From Homarus americanus (lineage: Eukaryota > Arthropoda > Malacostraca > Decapoda > Nephropidae), in NCBI RefSeq assembly GCF_018991925.1, contig NW_024720773.1:3775758-3839757 (forward strand): a stretch of 64,000 bases of DNA. The letters are read 5' to 3'. The translations under genes were made by a program, and so were the position numbers. The notes under the pieces were generated by a model that did not search any database, was not told where the DNA came from, and was given only the letters and a program-made list of their open reading frames with translations. Below, piece by piece: positions 10,113 to 18,573 of this stretch; the first letter of the stretch is position 1, and each line of letters opens with the position of its first letter.

Positions 10113-10889
10113 GAAGTGAGATTCAAATTAGAATTTAATGACAGCCACTAGGAAAATTCTACTAAAGTCCCAGATTTCAGAAGGGCAAACTTTGATAGTT
10201 TGAAATGGCAGCTGAGAGAAGGGGTATCTCTTTTGGGGGTGAATTACATGACCTCACACAATGTACCCACAGAGACCTGACAATGATAACCTCACAAAAT
10301 ATTACGGTTAAGGATGACCTGATCACGAGATCTGAGGTTGACGAGTTCCACAACAATTTAAATAATGAGTTACTTAATACACAAAGGCAGAACATGCCAT
10401 ACAGAAAACTTAGATAAAAAACAATGATCCCAAATGGATAAATAACATTAGTTGGCAAAGGCTCGGTAACATGGATCAAATACGCTAATTTCAAATATGG
10501 CAATTAAAAAATTTCAGTCACGTAACATTTTTATTATATATATGTATATGTAGTGTAGGAATATAAGATAGGTGCTTATGTCGAGAGGGATATATTAAAT
10601 GCAAGGTTAGCAATACTGTACAGCAAGTACACAGTTGTAACTACATTTACTGTGGCCGAATTTTTTTTCGGTTAGCGTCTCCCGGTACGAAATCGCCGAT
10701 TCACTACCGTTACTTTTGGCCCCGCGACGCCAGATACCTGCTACCCCTGTTTGCGTCCCATCATACCTGCGTGCCGGAGCTGCATCTAGTCGGCCCCTCA
10801 TCCCTTATTTTGAGGGCGAGGAGACGACGGTGATAGATGGACAGTTATGGGAGAGTTAGGTGTGAGTTGCAAGCGAGGAAGGTGGGTTT

Positions 10890-11107
10890 TTGAGGTGTTA
10901 CGGTGGAGTCGACAGCCTCTGGTCGTGTGGTGGTGTTTTCTGTGTTTATGGGGCAGCAGAGCAACAGAAAAACACTACAACAAAGGACTGGCCAAAGAGA
11001 GAAGAGTTTGCGCCAGGAAAAAGCAACGTTAAATATCCTCCCTTGGTAGACCCAAATGATGGGTTCATGTACATAAAGGGAAAATTTCCACAGCTTAGTG
11101 ATGCTTA
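10890..11107 (+). pseudogene. N-terminal part of the repeat-associated FHQDI-type protein (broken)
   Basis: The frame reads KDWPKREEFAPGKSNV, PPLVDPN, then GFMYIKGKFPQLSDA and a stop at 11105-11107. From memory of this widespread, functionally uncharacterised arthropod protein family, a conserved stretch of about 20 residues normally separates VDPN from the KFPQLSDA block, so an internal deletion is likely here. The reading would continue VKE past the stop, directly into the solo LTR at 11119. The start is unclear: residues before the Lys at about 10970 do not look like the family. No function is assigned. Confidence 0.5.
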
Positions 11108-11118
11108 AGTCAAAGAGG

Positions 11119-11877
11119 TGTTACGACCGTGTAGTATTTTTCTGATATTTTATATAACATGCTTCCATGTTGTTCCATATTATTCCTGTCTTGATGTGTT
11201 ATATTTACTATTATATATTCTAGTCACCTTACACTGTACTGTTAGGGTTTTAACTGTTATTATTTGTTCAAACCCATCTTATTTCTTCATTTAGTATTGT
11301 AACAAGCATTCTATGTCTCTAACGACCATCTGCATCGTTAAACTACCCATGTTTCACCGGCGTGTCGCACTGGCCGAGCCTACCCTATATATAGTACCCC
11401 ACCAGCAGACGGAGCTCAGTCCAGTCCCTTTGTCATTCAGTTCACGTTCTTTTGAGTGACACCCTTCACCTGTTACTTATACTTTATTTTAATTCTGTGT
11501 TGTTCCTGTCGCCACCAATGTGGTATATCTATGTGAGTACCTCTTCATGTCTCTTATGTGTCCATCAGTGCTTGCTTAGTTACATTTAAGTAATTCAGTG
11601 TTGTTTCACTATAGTTAATTTCAGTGTTAGTTATTTTATATGTTTATGCAGTTCTTTTGATGTTTCGATGTTTTAGTATCATTTGTGTCTTAAAAGTTTC
11701 GATAGTGAATCAATTTGTTGTGACAGTCTACGAGGCTCTTTATTGTGTTAGTATTTAATTTAATTAAATTCTTAAAGGTTTACTTTATTTTTATTCCCTT
11801 TTGGTTTACTTCACTTTTTTTTGTTTGGTTACCCCTAGAACCTTGGATATTAAAGTAAATTAAGAGACGGCGTAACA
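11119..11877. mobile_element. Solo LTR, 759 bp
   Basis: It starts TGTTACG and ends CGTAACA, a perfect 7-bp terminal inverted repeat with the TG...CA ends of LTR retrotransposons. The target-site duplication is GAAGG at the right (11878-11882). The left copy reads GAGG (11115-11118), one A short. Removing the LTR and one duplication rejoins the interrupted ORF (VKE then GIFVGPQ). No internal gag-pol or second LTR is present, so it is a solo LTR from recombination. The inverted ends and 5-bp duplication suit a Gypsy-type or BEL-type element. Family assignment would need a library search. Confidence 0.82.
11386..11442 (+). promoter_or_regulatory. Core promoter inside the solo LTR
   Basis: TATATATAG at 11386-11394 is followed about 30 bases downstream by GCTCAGTCC, which has the arthropod initiator TCAGT (11416-11420). 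A second TCAGT lies at 11437. Spacing fits RNA polymerase II transcription starting at the LTR U3/R boundary. Its position inside the LTR gives the element plus orientation. Activity is inferred from spacing alone. Confidence 0.5.
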
Positions 11878-12288
11878 GAAGGTATCTTTGTTGGCCCACA
11901 GATAAGAAGGTTACTTCGTGATGACGACTTTGAAAATAAACTGAATGAAAATGAGCTAGCTGCATGGAAATCCTTCGCATCTGTAGTCAAGGGGTTTCTT
12001 GGAAACAAGAAGGAAGAAAAGTATTACCAACTTGTAGAGGAACTCTTACAAAACTACAAAAACTTAGGATGCAGGATGTCCCTGAAAGTCCACCTCCTTC
12101 ACTCGCACTTGGACTTTTTTCCTGAGAATCTGGGGGCGGTTAGTGATGAACAGGGAGAAGGATTTCAGCAGGACATTAGACGTATGGAGGAAAGCTACCA
12201 GGATAGATGGGATCCTGCCATGATGGAGGACTATTGCTGGTTTTACAATCGGAGGACAATTCAACAAACACATAAAAGGATGAAATAA
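11872..12288 (+). pseudogene. C-terminal part of the repeat-associated FHQDI-type protein
   Basis: After the solo LTR the frame continues GIFVGPQIRRLLRDDDFENK, LAAWKSFASVVKGFLGNKKE, GCRMSLKVHLLHSHLDFFPE, NLGAVSDEQGEGF, QQDIRRMEESYQDRWDPAMM and EDYCWFYNRR, ending at a stop at 12286-12288. I recognise this block (the HLDFFP, GAVSDEQGERF and FHQDI motifs) from many uncharacterised arthropod proteins linked to repetitive DNA. Here the His of FHQDI is Gln and the Arg of GERF is Gly. About 138 codons are intact. The conserved acidic, His and Cys residues could be a catalytic or structural core, but no function is established that I know of. The host element is the DNA-transposon-like insertion. Confidence 0.65.
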
Positions 12289-12576
12289 AATAACAAATGC
12301 CCATACAGTAGCTAATTTAATACTTTTTGTGTATTTTTATGATTGTTTTCATTCTTTATTAAATGTTAGTGTAATGACGTGGAAAAAGTAACAGGAATAA
12401 CAGGAAATATAATATTTTTCAGTTTTTGTTTTTGTAAGATATTTTTTGTATAACCAATAAACTGGACGTGCCAGAGAATTTTTATTAATAGATTTGAAAT
12501 CAGCACCTCAAAATTACCAAAAGGAAGCTGCTCCGAACCATGTTACGGATTTGTTTTTTTAATTTGTTGCCTAGTG

Positions 12577-12993
12577 TAATTATTTAAAGAATATTATTTG
12601 CCAAAGGAAGGCTATGGGTAGGAGAATAAATCGTGGTGAAGTTTACCTTTGAGATTATTATAAGGTATTGGCCAGTAGGGTTAAAACCGAGATAAGAAAA
12701 GCAAAAGAGGAATAATGAACTGAAGGTAGCAATGGAGGCGAAGTCAAAGCCCAAGGGATTCTTTCGAATGTATCAAAGTAAAAGCGAGATAGGTAAACAT
12801 TTATTTGGAAATAGAGTAGTGGATGAGTGGAACAAGTTACCAAACATCATCATTAACTCGAATACGCTGGATAGCTTCAAACATAGGTTGGACGGATATA
12901 TGAGCAATAGAGGTTGGGTATAAATGGGACTGCCCAGTATGGGCCAATAGACCCGCTGCAGTTTCCTCCATTCTTAGGTTCTTGTGTTCTTAT
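12577..12993 (+). pseudogene. CR1 family A copy 1, ORF2 linker, C-terminus and 3' tail
   Basis: It resumes the CR1 sequence after the insertion. Residues KPKGFFRMYQSKS (the linker before the RT) are joined in frame to EIGKHLFGNRVVDEWNKLPN and FKHRLDGYMSNRGWV, the conserved C-terminus, ending at a stop at 12921-12923. The whole RT domain is deleted. The 3' UTR has GGACTGCCCAGTATGGG and GCCCGCTGCAGTTTCCTCC, shared almost exactly with the copy at 61465-61510. It then ends in TTCTTATG octamers. Confidence 0.9.
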
Positions 12994-13055
12994 GGGTCGG
13001 ACTACAGGACCTTCCACACAGTCACTCCTGCCACTCCTACACCAGGGACGGAGGT
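12994..13055. repeat. Orphan unit of the 51-bp satellite
   Basis: GGTCGGACTACAGGACCTTC and GCCACTCCTACACCAGGGAC match the array at 8540-9365. This single unit, immediately right of the CR1 3' tail, shows that the CR1 inserted into the array. Confidence 0.9.
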
Positions 13056-13439
13056 AATGATTTCTTTAATATATCTGAAGTGACGTTTCAGTTAGTCACG
13101 ATTTAATTTTGTTTTGTTTCTTTCCTTTTCCGTTTCTCTGATAAAATGCTTACTGTTATTGTGTCTACTTCCCTGTGTAGTAATCTCTGTATTTTTCTCT
13201 CTTGCAATATATATTTTTCTTCTACTTCCTCTCTCCTTTCTGCCATGTTCTCTTTCTCTCTTTCGTCTCTGTGTTGCAACTGAAAAGAAAAAGGCAAAAA
13301 GTGTTTATAGATCTAAAAATCTGTGCTTTGCCAACTTTAAACTCCTCAACTAAGATGATTAAGAAAATGCATATCCTTAGGTACAATGGCCTCCCTAACA
13401 CAGACACAAACATGAAGACATAATATTCAGACGCAGACA
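13056..13439. other. No gene seen; T/C-rich
   Basis: Pyrimidine-biased sequence with open but low-complexity frames on both strands and no domain. Confidence 0.5.
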
Positions 13440-13990
13440 TACAGACACAAGAGAGGAAGAAGAGGAGAGGGAAGGAGCTTGTGAAAGAGAAGGAGGGTAA
13501 GGAGGAGGAGGGGACGATATGAGGAAGAGAATGAGGGAATAAGAGGAAGAAGGAAAATGAGTAGGGTGGAAATGGGATAAATTGTAATGGGGAGAAATGA
13601 TAATTAGGAAATATGGAGGAAAGGGGAATCAGGGAGATGGTGAGGAGGAGTGAAGGGTAAAGGGGGAGAGAGGGTCTTGATTTTCCCTCCTCTTCACCCT
13701 CCATCACTCATCGCCCTCCGTCCCTCCCTCCTAACCCTCCTCCCTCTCACCCTTCCTCCTTCACCCTACCTTCTTCACTCTCCCTCCCTCTTAAACATTC
13801 CTTATAATCCTCCTCCTCCTTCACCCTCCCTTCCTCCCTCCTCCACACTCCTCCCCCACTCACCCATCTTCCCTTGCCCCCCCTCCTCCTCACCCTCCCT
13901 CCCTCGCTCCCTCCACAACCTACCTCCTCACACTACCTCCTCACCCTCCCTCCTCACCCTCCCTTCTCACCCTCTCTCCCCACTAGGATA
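13440..13990. repeat. Polypurine block followed by polypyrimidine block
   Basis: 13440-13670 is almost all A/G on the plus strand (GAGGAAGA, GGAGGAGG). 13678-13985 is almost all C/T (CCCTCCT, CACCCTCC). The two blocks are roughly complementary, so they could fold on one strand or form triplexes. Long frames here (Ser/Pro/Leu-rich) are artefacts. Confidence 0.85.
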
Positions 13991-14448
13991 TACGTGGTCG
14001 GCATTCTTCAGGTCATCATGTATGCGTGACTTGGCTGGCTCGCATTTGACGCCGTTCACACATTCTCGGTCGCTTCCTCCATCCTTTATCATGTTTTTTT
14101 GCTATTTCCATTTCTTAATGCTTTTTCTGGTATTCACCCTAATGCCTAGTGACTCTTTCTCTTCTCGTCCTTTTTTCCATCTCTCTCTTTCTCCCTAATT
14201 CTCTCTCTTTCGTATCTTCGTCTACCGTCTTGTTCCCACCTTAGGTATTTCTCTGCCTTGTTCCCATACCTGTCCCGCCTCCTCCTTCTCTTTGATCCAC
14301 CCTTTCATCTCATCACTTTTATTACTTGTCTTCTTGCTATTGTCGGGAAGTTGCTGGGAATATTTCTTACCTCTCTCTCTCTCCCCAATAGAACATCAGA
14401 AAATTGCCTCTTCTAGCTTATTTCATTTGAAGATTAACATCCTAGAGC
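13991..14448. other. No gene seen; pyrimidine-biased
   Basis: C/T-biased sequence without a supported feature. Confidence 0.5.
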
Positions 14449-14451
14449 TAA

Positions 14452-14526
14452 GATATGTTACGTTATGTTATGTTAAGTTACGTTATGTTATGTTATGTTA
14501 TGTTATGTTATTTTATGCTATATTAT
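14452..14526. repeat. (TTATG)n pentamer repeat
   Basis: About 14 units of TTATG with TTACG and TTAAG variants, followed by A/T-rich sequence. Confidence 0.9.
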
Positions 14527-14651
14527 TTTGTTATGATATAGTGAATTAAGCTGGGGATGTTTGTAAGACCTTAATCAACGTTTAAACAAGTTCTGACCTC
14601 GCTAGGGGAAAGGTCAAGGCAGACTTAGCTACCAGGGATAAATTGTCGGTT

Positions 14652-15349
14652 ATGGTTAGTGCTACTTGTGAACAGGGCTGAGTCCTTCTCAGGGCTGAAC
14701 CTACTGGCTGAGTTAGTGAAGGTCAAAGAAAAAACTTGAAATTAAAGAAAGTAATAGCGAGGATGAAGGAAGAAGACACGAGACAAGGAAAGCCCGTGGC
14801 TGACGAAAACTCAGACGAATAGAAGGTTATGAGGAGAAGAACGACCAAAATGGTAGTGAGAAAAGACACCAAGGAAACGACAACAGCTAAGTGTAAAAAC
14901 TCTTTTAGTCCTTTGATAGACGAATTGGACGTTAACATAGTGAGGGACAGGGCTGACAAGGAAGGTACGGAAACCTTGATTGTTGGCGACTCCCAGGTGC
15001 GGTACCTGGACAGAGCTTTTTGTGGTAGAAATAAAATAGGATGAGGGTGTGTTTGCCAGGAGCTGGGGTGGGGGGTATAGTTGACAGGATGGACAATATC
15101 TTGTCTGGTAATGGGAACAAACTCATTATCAATGATATTGGCCGGTGTAGGAGTGAGGAGCTTCTTGATAAGTTCAAGAGAGCTATTAAACATGTGAGGT
15201 TGAAGGGAGGGTTGTCGAGGACAGTTGGTGTCAACGGCCGTCTTGATAGATATTGCGTGTCAATATCAGTCCCATTCATTGACAACTGGGAAGGTAGCAC
15301 GGGAGGCGAAGTCAAACCCCAAGGTATTCTGTCAAATGTATCAAACTAA
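14652..15349 (+). pseudogene. CR1 ORF1 with SGNH/GDSL esterase-like domain
   Basis: The start (ATG at 14652, residues SATCEQG) matches the start of ORF1 in the inverted copy. A coiled-coil-type Lys/Glu-rich region follows. LIVGDSQVRYLDRAFCG at about 14980 is block I of SGNH hydrolases, with the nucleophile Ser in GDS intact (14985-14993). A frameshift near 15040 moves the reading to MRVCLPGAGVGGIVDRMDN. The GGND block III is damaged: only NDIGRCRSEELLDKF remains, after a lost segment. VGVNGRLDRYC and VPFIDNW follow before the deletion to ORF2. Esterase-type ORF1 proteins are known in CR1/L2 LINEs. Premature stops and frameshifts make this inactive. Confidence 0.82.
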
Positions 15350-15773
15350 AACACGAGAAAACATTGGACCAATACAGTCAGATACCAGCGAGCTAACAGT
15401 TTTCACCACCGAAAATTTATACACGATACCTGAGGCACCGACTATATACAGAGATAGTGAAAAAAAAATAAGCGAGATATTAGTGAGTAGTAACGATGTT
15501 AATATGCAAATAGACAAACTAAAGCCTAATAAGTCACCTGGTCCCGATGAGATATTTGCCAGAGTATTAAAGGAATGTAAGGAAGAGCTTAGTATGCCCT
15601 TAGAAAAGTTGTTTAACATGTCCTTAAAAACGGGTGTAGTACCAGAATCCTGGAGGATAGCGAATGTAATAGCGATTTTCAATCATTCTAACATCAATTG
15701 TGGGCAAATTACTAGAAGCAATCATTTCAAACTCCATTCGAAATCACCTGGAGAAGCAGAAGTTGATCAATGA
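15291..15773 (+). pseudogene. CR1 ORF2 linker and RT N-terminus
   Basis: The frame holds EAKSNPKVFCQMYQTKTREN, then DKLKPNKSPGPDEIFARVLK (RT block 0/1, with the KSPGPDEI motif), LSMPLEKLFNMSLKTG and VPESWRIANVIAIF. After that an indel replaces the usual KKG...NYRPISLTS run with sequence that still encodes SLRNHLEKQKLIND in other frames. The palm domain with FADD is missing. Compared with 59862-60155, residues match almost one for one. Confidence 0.85.
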
Positions 15774-15804
15774 TTCCCAACATGGCTTCACAAGCGGGCC
15801 ATTA

Positions 15805-16564
15805 AATTTTCACTAAAATCTTATTTCTTTGTGATCGCTGTTGGCAAGTTCGTTCCCTACCTCGACATTTGTAATGAGGTTTTCTCTGTTTGACAGAACT
15901 AGATCGAGTATATTATTACCCTGGGTGTGCTCGGTTATATGTTGGCTTAGGAAATAGTTCTGGATTGTTTCAAGAAAATCCACCGATTCTGAGTTACCTG
16001 TAAGGGCAATCCAATCAATTTGGCTTAAGTTAAAGTCGCCTACTATACAGACATTGCTATGTATGGAAGACCAAATAGGAGGTCTATAAATTACTCTTGC
16101 GATTAATTTGCCCTACCATAGGTTAATTCTATCTAAATTGTTTCTGTATTCCGCTCAGTTTTTATTTCCTTATTTATTTCACACTTCAGATTATCCCTGA
16201 CATATATTGCTACTCCTCCTCCTTTCCTAATCTGCCTATCAGTATGGATTAATTTGTATCCTGCAATTTGGTATTCAACAGGTACCTCTCGTGAGTCTAG
16301 GTTTATCCATGTTTCGGTGAATGCTATTATAGCGATTTTTTCGGTACATACCAACGCCCTGATTTCATCCATTTTGTTTCTCATACTCCTACTGTTTGCG
16401 TAGTAGACATTTAAGTTAGTTGTGTTCTTTGTCCTCTCATTGACGCGTTTAGGTTTTAATTCCCTTCCTAATTTAGATTTGTCATCATTCCTTGCACTAT
16501 TTTTCTGTAACCTTTCACTTTGTTTACCCCCTCCCACTGCAGTCTCCTTAACCCCAGTGCTCAT
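15805..16564 (-). pseudogene. CR1 ORF2 endonuclease domain (minus strand)
   Basis: From an ATG at 16562-16564: KQSERLQKNSARNDDKSKLG, LNVYYANSRSMRNKMDEIRA, AFTETWINLDSREVPVEYQI, GGVAIYVRDNLKCEINKEI. A frame break near 16133 follows. The remaining motifs (VGDFNLSQIDWI, NILDLVLSNRENL, NELANSDHKEIRF) are readable in the antisense of 15805-16080. SDH is intact here. It is a near-match to the endonuclease at 9387-10112. Confidence 0.87.
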
Positions 16565-16572
16565 ATGTTCCC

Positions 16573-17400
16573 CTAGCAGTTTAAAGACTTTGACATCTTA
16601 TGAACTGCCCTCTCGAGACAACCAGCCAAGGTTGTCACCCCAGCCCTAGACAGATACACCCCATCCCTAGTATAAAGGTCCCTTCTGCCGTGTAAGTTGT
16701 CCCAGTTGTCAATGAATGGGACTGATATTGACTTGCAATAACTGTCAAGACGGCCGTTTACACCAACTGCCCTTGACAACCATTCATTGCTAACTCCCCT
16801 AATAGGCAGGACACCACATATAATAGGTATCCCTCCCTTCACCCTAATACGTTCTATAGCTGTCTTGAATTAATCAAGAAGCTCCTCGCTCCTACACCGG
16901 CCAATATCATTGCCTCCTGCACTGAGGCAGATAATGGGTTTGTTCCCATTACCAGACAAGGTATTGTCCATCCTGTCAACTATATCCCCCACCCCAGATC
17001 CTGGCAAACAAACCCTCATCCTATTTTTATTTTTACCACAAAATGCTCTATCCAGGTACCATACCTTGGAATCGTCAACAATTAAGGTTTTTGTACCTTC
17101 CTTGTCAGCCTTGTCTCTGACTATGCTAACGTCCAATTCGTCTATCAAAGGACTGAAAGAGTTGGTACACTTATCTGTTGTTGTGGTATCATTGGTGTGT
17201 TTTTTCACCACTAGTTTGGTCGTCTCACGCCTCACAGTCTCCCATTCGCTTCAGTTTTCGTCAGGCACGGGCTTCCCTTGTCTCGTTTCTTCCTTTATCC
17301 TCGCTACCTCTTCCTTTTATTTCAAGATTTCTTCCTTGGCCTTGTCTAACTCGGCCCTCAGAAGGGCACAGCCCCGTTCACAAGTAGCACTAGCCATTAT
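16573..17400 (-). pseudogene. CR1 ORF1, SGNH esterase-like (minus strand)
   Basis: The N-terminus MASATCERGCALLRAELDKA is a likely coiled coil. In the next blocks, LIVDDSKVWYLDRAFCG has block I with GDS changed to DDS. SAGGNDIGRCRSEELLD (GGND at 16906-16917) is an intact block III. IICGVLPIRGVSNEWLSRAV and VPFIDNW follow. DGVYLSRAG (about 16640-16668) is block V with the catalytic His changed to Tyr (the other subfamily at 51966-51995 has DGVHLSRAG). At least two stops split the frame. Ser and Asn are kept but His is lost, so it is inactive even before the stops. Confidence 0.85.
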
Positions 17401-17444
17401 TGACAATTAATCCCCGGGAGCTAAGCCTGCCCCCCCCCCCCTCT

Positions 17445-17700
17445 TTCTCCTGCTGACGATCTGTTCCCCACCAGGTCCCTCCCTCTTTTCCTGCTGATGA
17501 TCTGTTCCCCACTAGGTCCCTCCCTCTTTTCCTGCTGATGATCTGTTCCCCACCAGGTCCCTCCCTCTTTTCCTACTGATGATCTGTTCCCCACCAGGTC
17601 CCTCTCTCTTCTCCTACTGATGATCTGTTCCCCACCAGGTCCCTCTCTCTTCTCCTGCTGACGATCTGTTCCCCACCAAGTCCCTCCTCTCCTCAGCACC
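17445..17700. repeat. 41-bp minisatellite, about 6 copies
   Basis: CTGTTCCCCACCAGGTCCCT and CCCTCTTTTCCTGCTGATGAT recur at 41-base spacing (17461, 17502 and so on). It abuts the 5' end of the minus-strand CR1 through a C-rich run. Confidence 0.95.
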
Positions 17701-17779
17701 CAGACCCGCCACCCAGGTAGGTCTCAAGAAACACTACTGCTGCTACGGCCAACCACTGGCCCACCCTCCCCACCAAAGC

Positions 17780-18573
17780 TCCAGGATCATCACCAGCAGA
17801 GGCACCCTCCTGGGCCTGCATATATCCACGACAGGTTACTCCCATCATGTCCACACCAGGAAGGAAAAGGCAAGAAGAGAGCTGAGAAAACTATACCACT
17901 TTAAAGCTCTTCCTGAGAAAATAAAACTCCGCCTGGTGACATCATTTATTACACCAATATTAACTTACCCAGCAGTACCTCTTCATACCATGAGCACCAC
18001 TCAAATATTAAAAATACAGGTGGTCCAAAATGAAGCCCTAAGATTAGTCACAGGTGAAAGATACCTCTTCACCAGAACCACAGCCGAGATACATAGAGAC
18101 CTGAGAATAAAACCCACCAACCAGCAGCTGCACACCCTGGCCAGCAGAATCTGGCAAAAGATAGAAAGATCAAAGCAAGAACTCCTTCAAAAACTCCCAC
18201 CAGTTAACAACAACAACCATACATGGTTCCCAAAAAGTTACCAAATCTCAGAAGGTCCATTGCCACCCCCGATCTACACGGCCAGGCAATAGACAACCTC
18301 CGTAGACCAGCATCCGCCAGTAGGGTCGGCGGGATATGAAATAAGGCCCTCAAAACTCCCATATATGAGACAGGGTAGGATGTCTTTTGCCTGTACCGAC
18401 AGACAATAAGTAACCCATGACACATCCCTAACACACTATTAGCTTAGCTAGGCTGTCAGCCCGCCCTCTCTGACCTCTTCCTAAGTTTCCTCAATTTCCG
18501 AACTATAACTTTCTTCCTCCACCTCTAATCTTCTTTTACCCCTCCTTTCCCTAAAAAAAAGAAAGAAAAAAAA
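17780..18573 (+). mobile_element. Jockey-type LINE, 3' end fragment with A-rich tail
   Basis: One frame runs from about 17780 to 18292: TSRGTLLGLHISTTGYSHHV, ARRELRKLYHFKALPEKIKL, LVTSFITPILTYPAVPLHTM, LKIQVVQNEALRLVTGERY, TAEIHRDLRIKPTNQQLHTL. This is the RT thumb and C-terminal region in the style of Jockey-clade LINEs (the pattern ...LQ-VQNK-LR followed by HRDL.I). The stop is at 18290-18292. The 3' UTR of about 260 bases ends in an A-rich tail (18553-18573), as expected for Jockey elements. The 5' side is truncated. Confidence 0.75.

Larger units (their letters stand above)
10447..12576 (+). mobile_element. DNA-transposon-like insertion in the CR1 copy, about 2.1 kb
   Basis: The insertion is flanked by TAAC (10443-10446) and TAAT (12577-12580), a probable 3-4 bp target-site duplication when compared with the uninterrupted CR1 at 59660-59700. 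The ends have inverted similarity: CATTAG at the left and CTAGTG at the right (one mismatch). Inside them, CGGTAACATGG (10464-10474) pairs with CCATGTTACGG (12538-12548), and CTAATTTCAAAT (10485-10496) pairs with ATTTGAAATCAG (12492-12503). It carries one broken ORF whose C-terminal part I recognise as a repeat-associated arthropod protein. The superfamily is not identified. The short duplication and inverted ends argue for cut-and-paste transposition. Confidence 0.6.
9366..12993 (+). mobile_element. CR1 LINE (family A), copy 1, 5' truncated and interrupted
   Basis: The left part (9366-10446) is ORF2 from its N-terminus through the endonuclease. The right part (12577-12993) is the ORF2 linker, the C-terminal end and the 3' tail. 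Between them sits a 2.1 kb foreign insertion (about 10447-12576). Alignment with the CR1 copy at 59270-61530 shows that the sequence resumes just past the break. The right part has also lost the RT domain, with a deletion joining GAGATA-like sequences near 12788. The 3' end, ATTCTTAGGTTCTTGTGTTCTTATG, has the octamer tail typical of the CR1 clade. The element lies inside the 51-bp satellite array, with about 19 bases of the array missing at the junction and no clear target-site duplication. Confidence 0.88.
14615..15800 (+). mobile_element. CR1 family A copy 2 (plus), internally deleted
   Basis: It begins with the 5' UTR (CTTAGCTACCAGGGATAAAT), continues through ORF1 from an ATG at 14652, then jumps near 15290 from the ORF1 esterase region straight into the ORF2 linker and RT N-terminus. 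The endonuclease is absent. It stops at about 15800 (TGGCTTCACAAGCGGGC) inside the RT. It abuts another copy of the same family in the opposite orientation. The ORF1 part is inverted relative to 16573-17435, so the pair forms an imperfect inverted repeat with arms near 0.65 kb. No 3' end is present. Confidence 0.85.
15801..17435 (-). mobile_element. CR1 family A copy 3 (minus), 5' part only
   Basis: Read on the minus strand it holds the 5' UTR, ORF1 (ATG near 17396, residues MASATCERGCALLRAELDKA) with the SGNH esterase-like domain, then the ORF2 start and endonuclease. It ends after VGNELANSDHKEIRF at about 15805. RT and 3' end are absent. The break point touches copy 2 without spacer, which suggests a rearrangement rather than two independent insertions. 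Confidence 0.85.

Noticed and set aside
14615..17435. Twin-priming 5' inversion of a single CR1 insertion
   Set aside because: Both halves contain the 5' UTR and ORF1 and neither has a 3' tail, which that mechanism does not produce.
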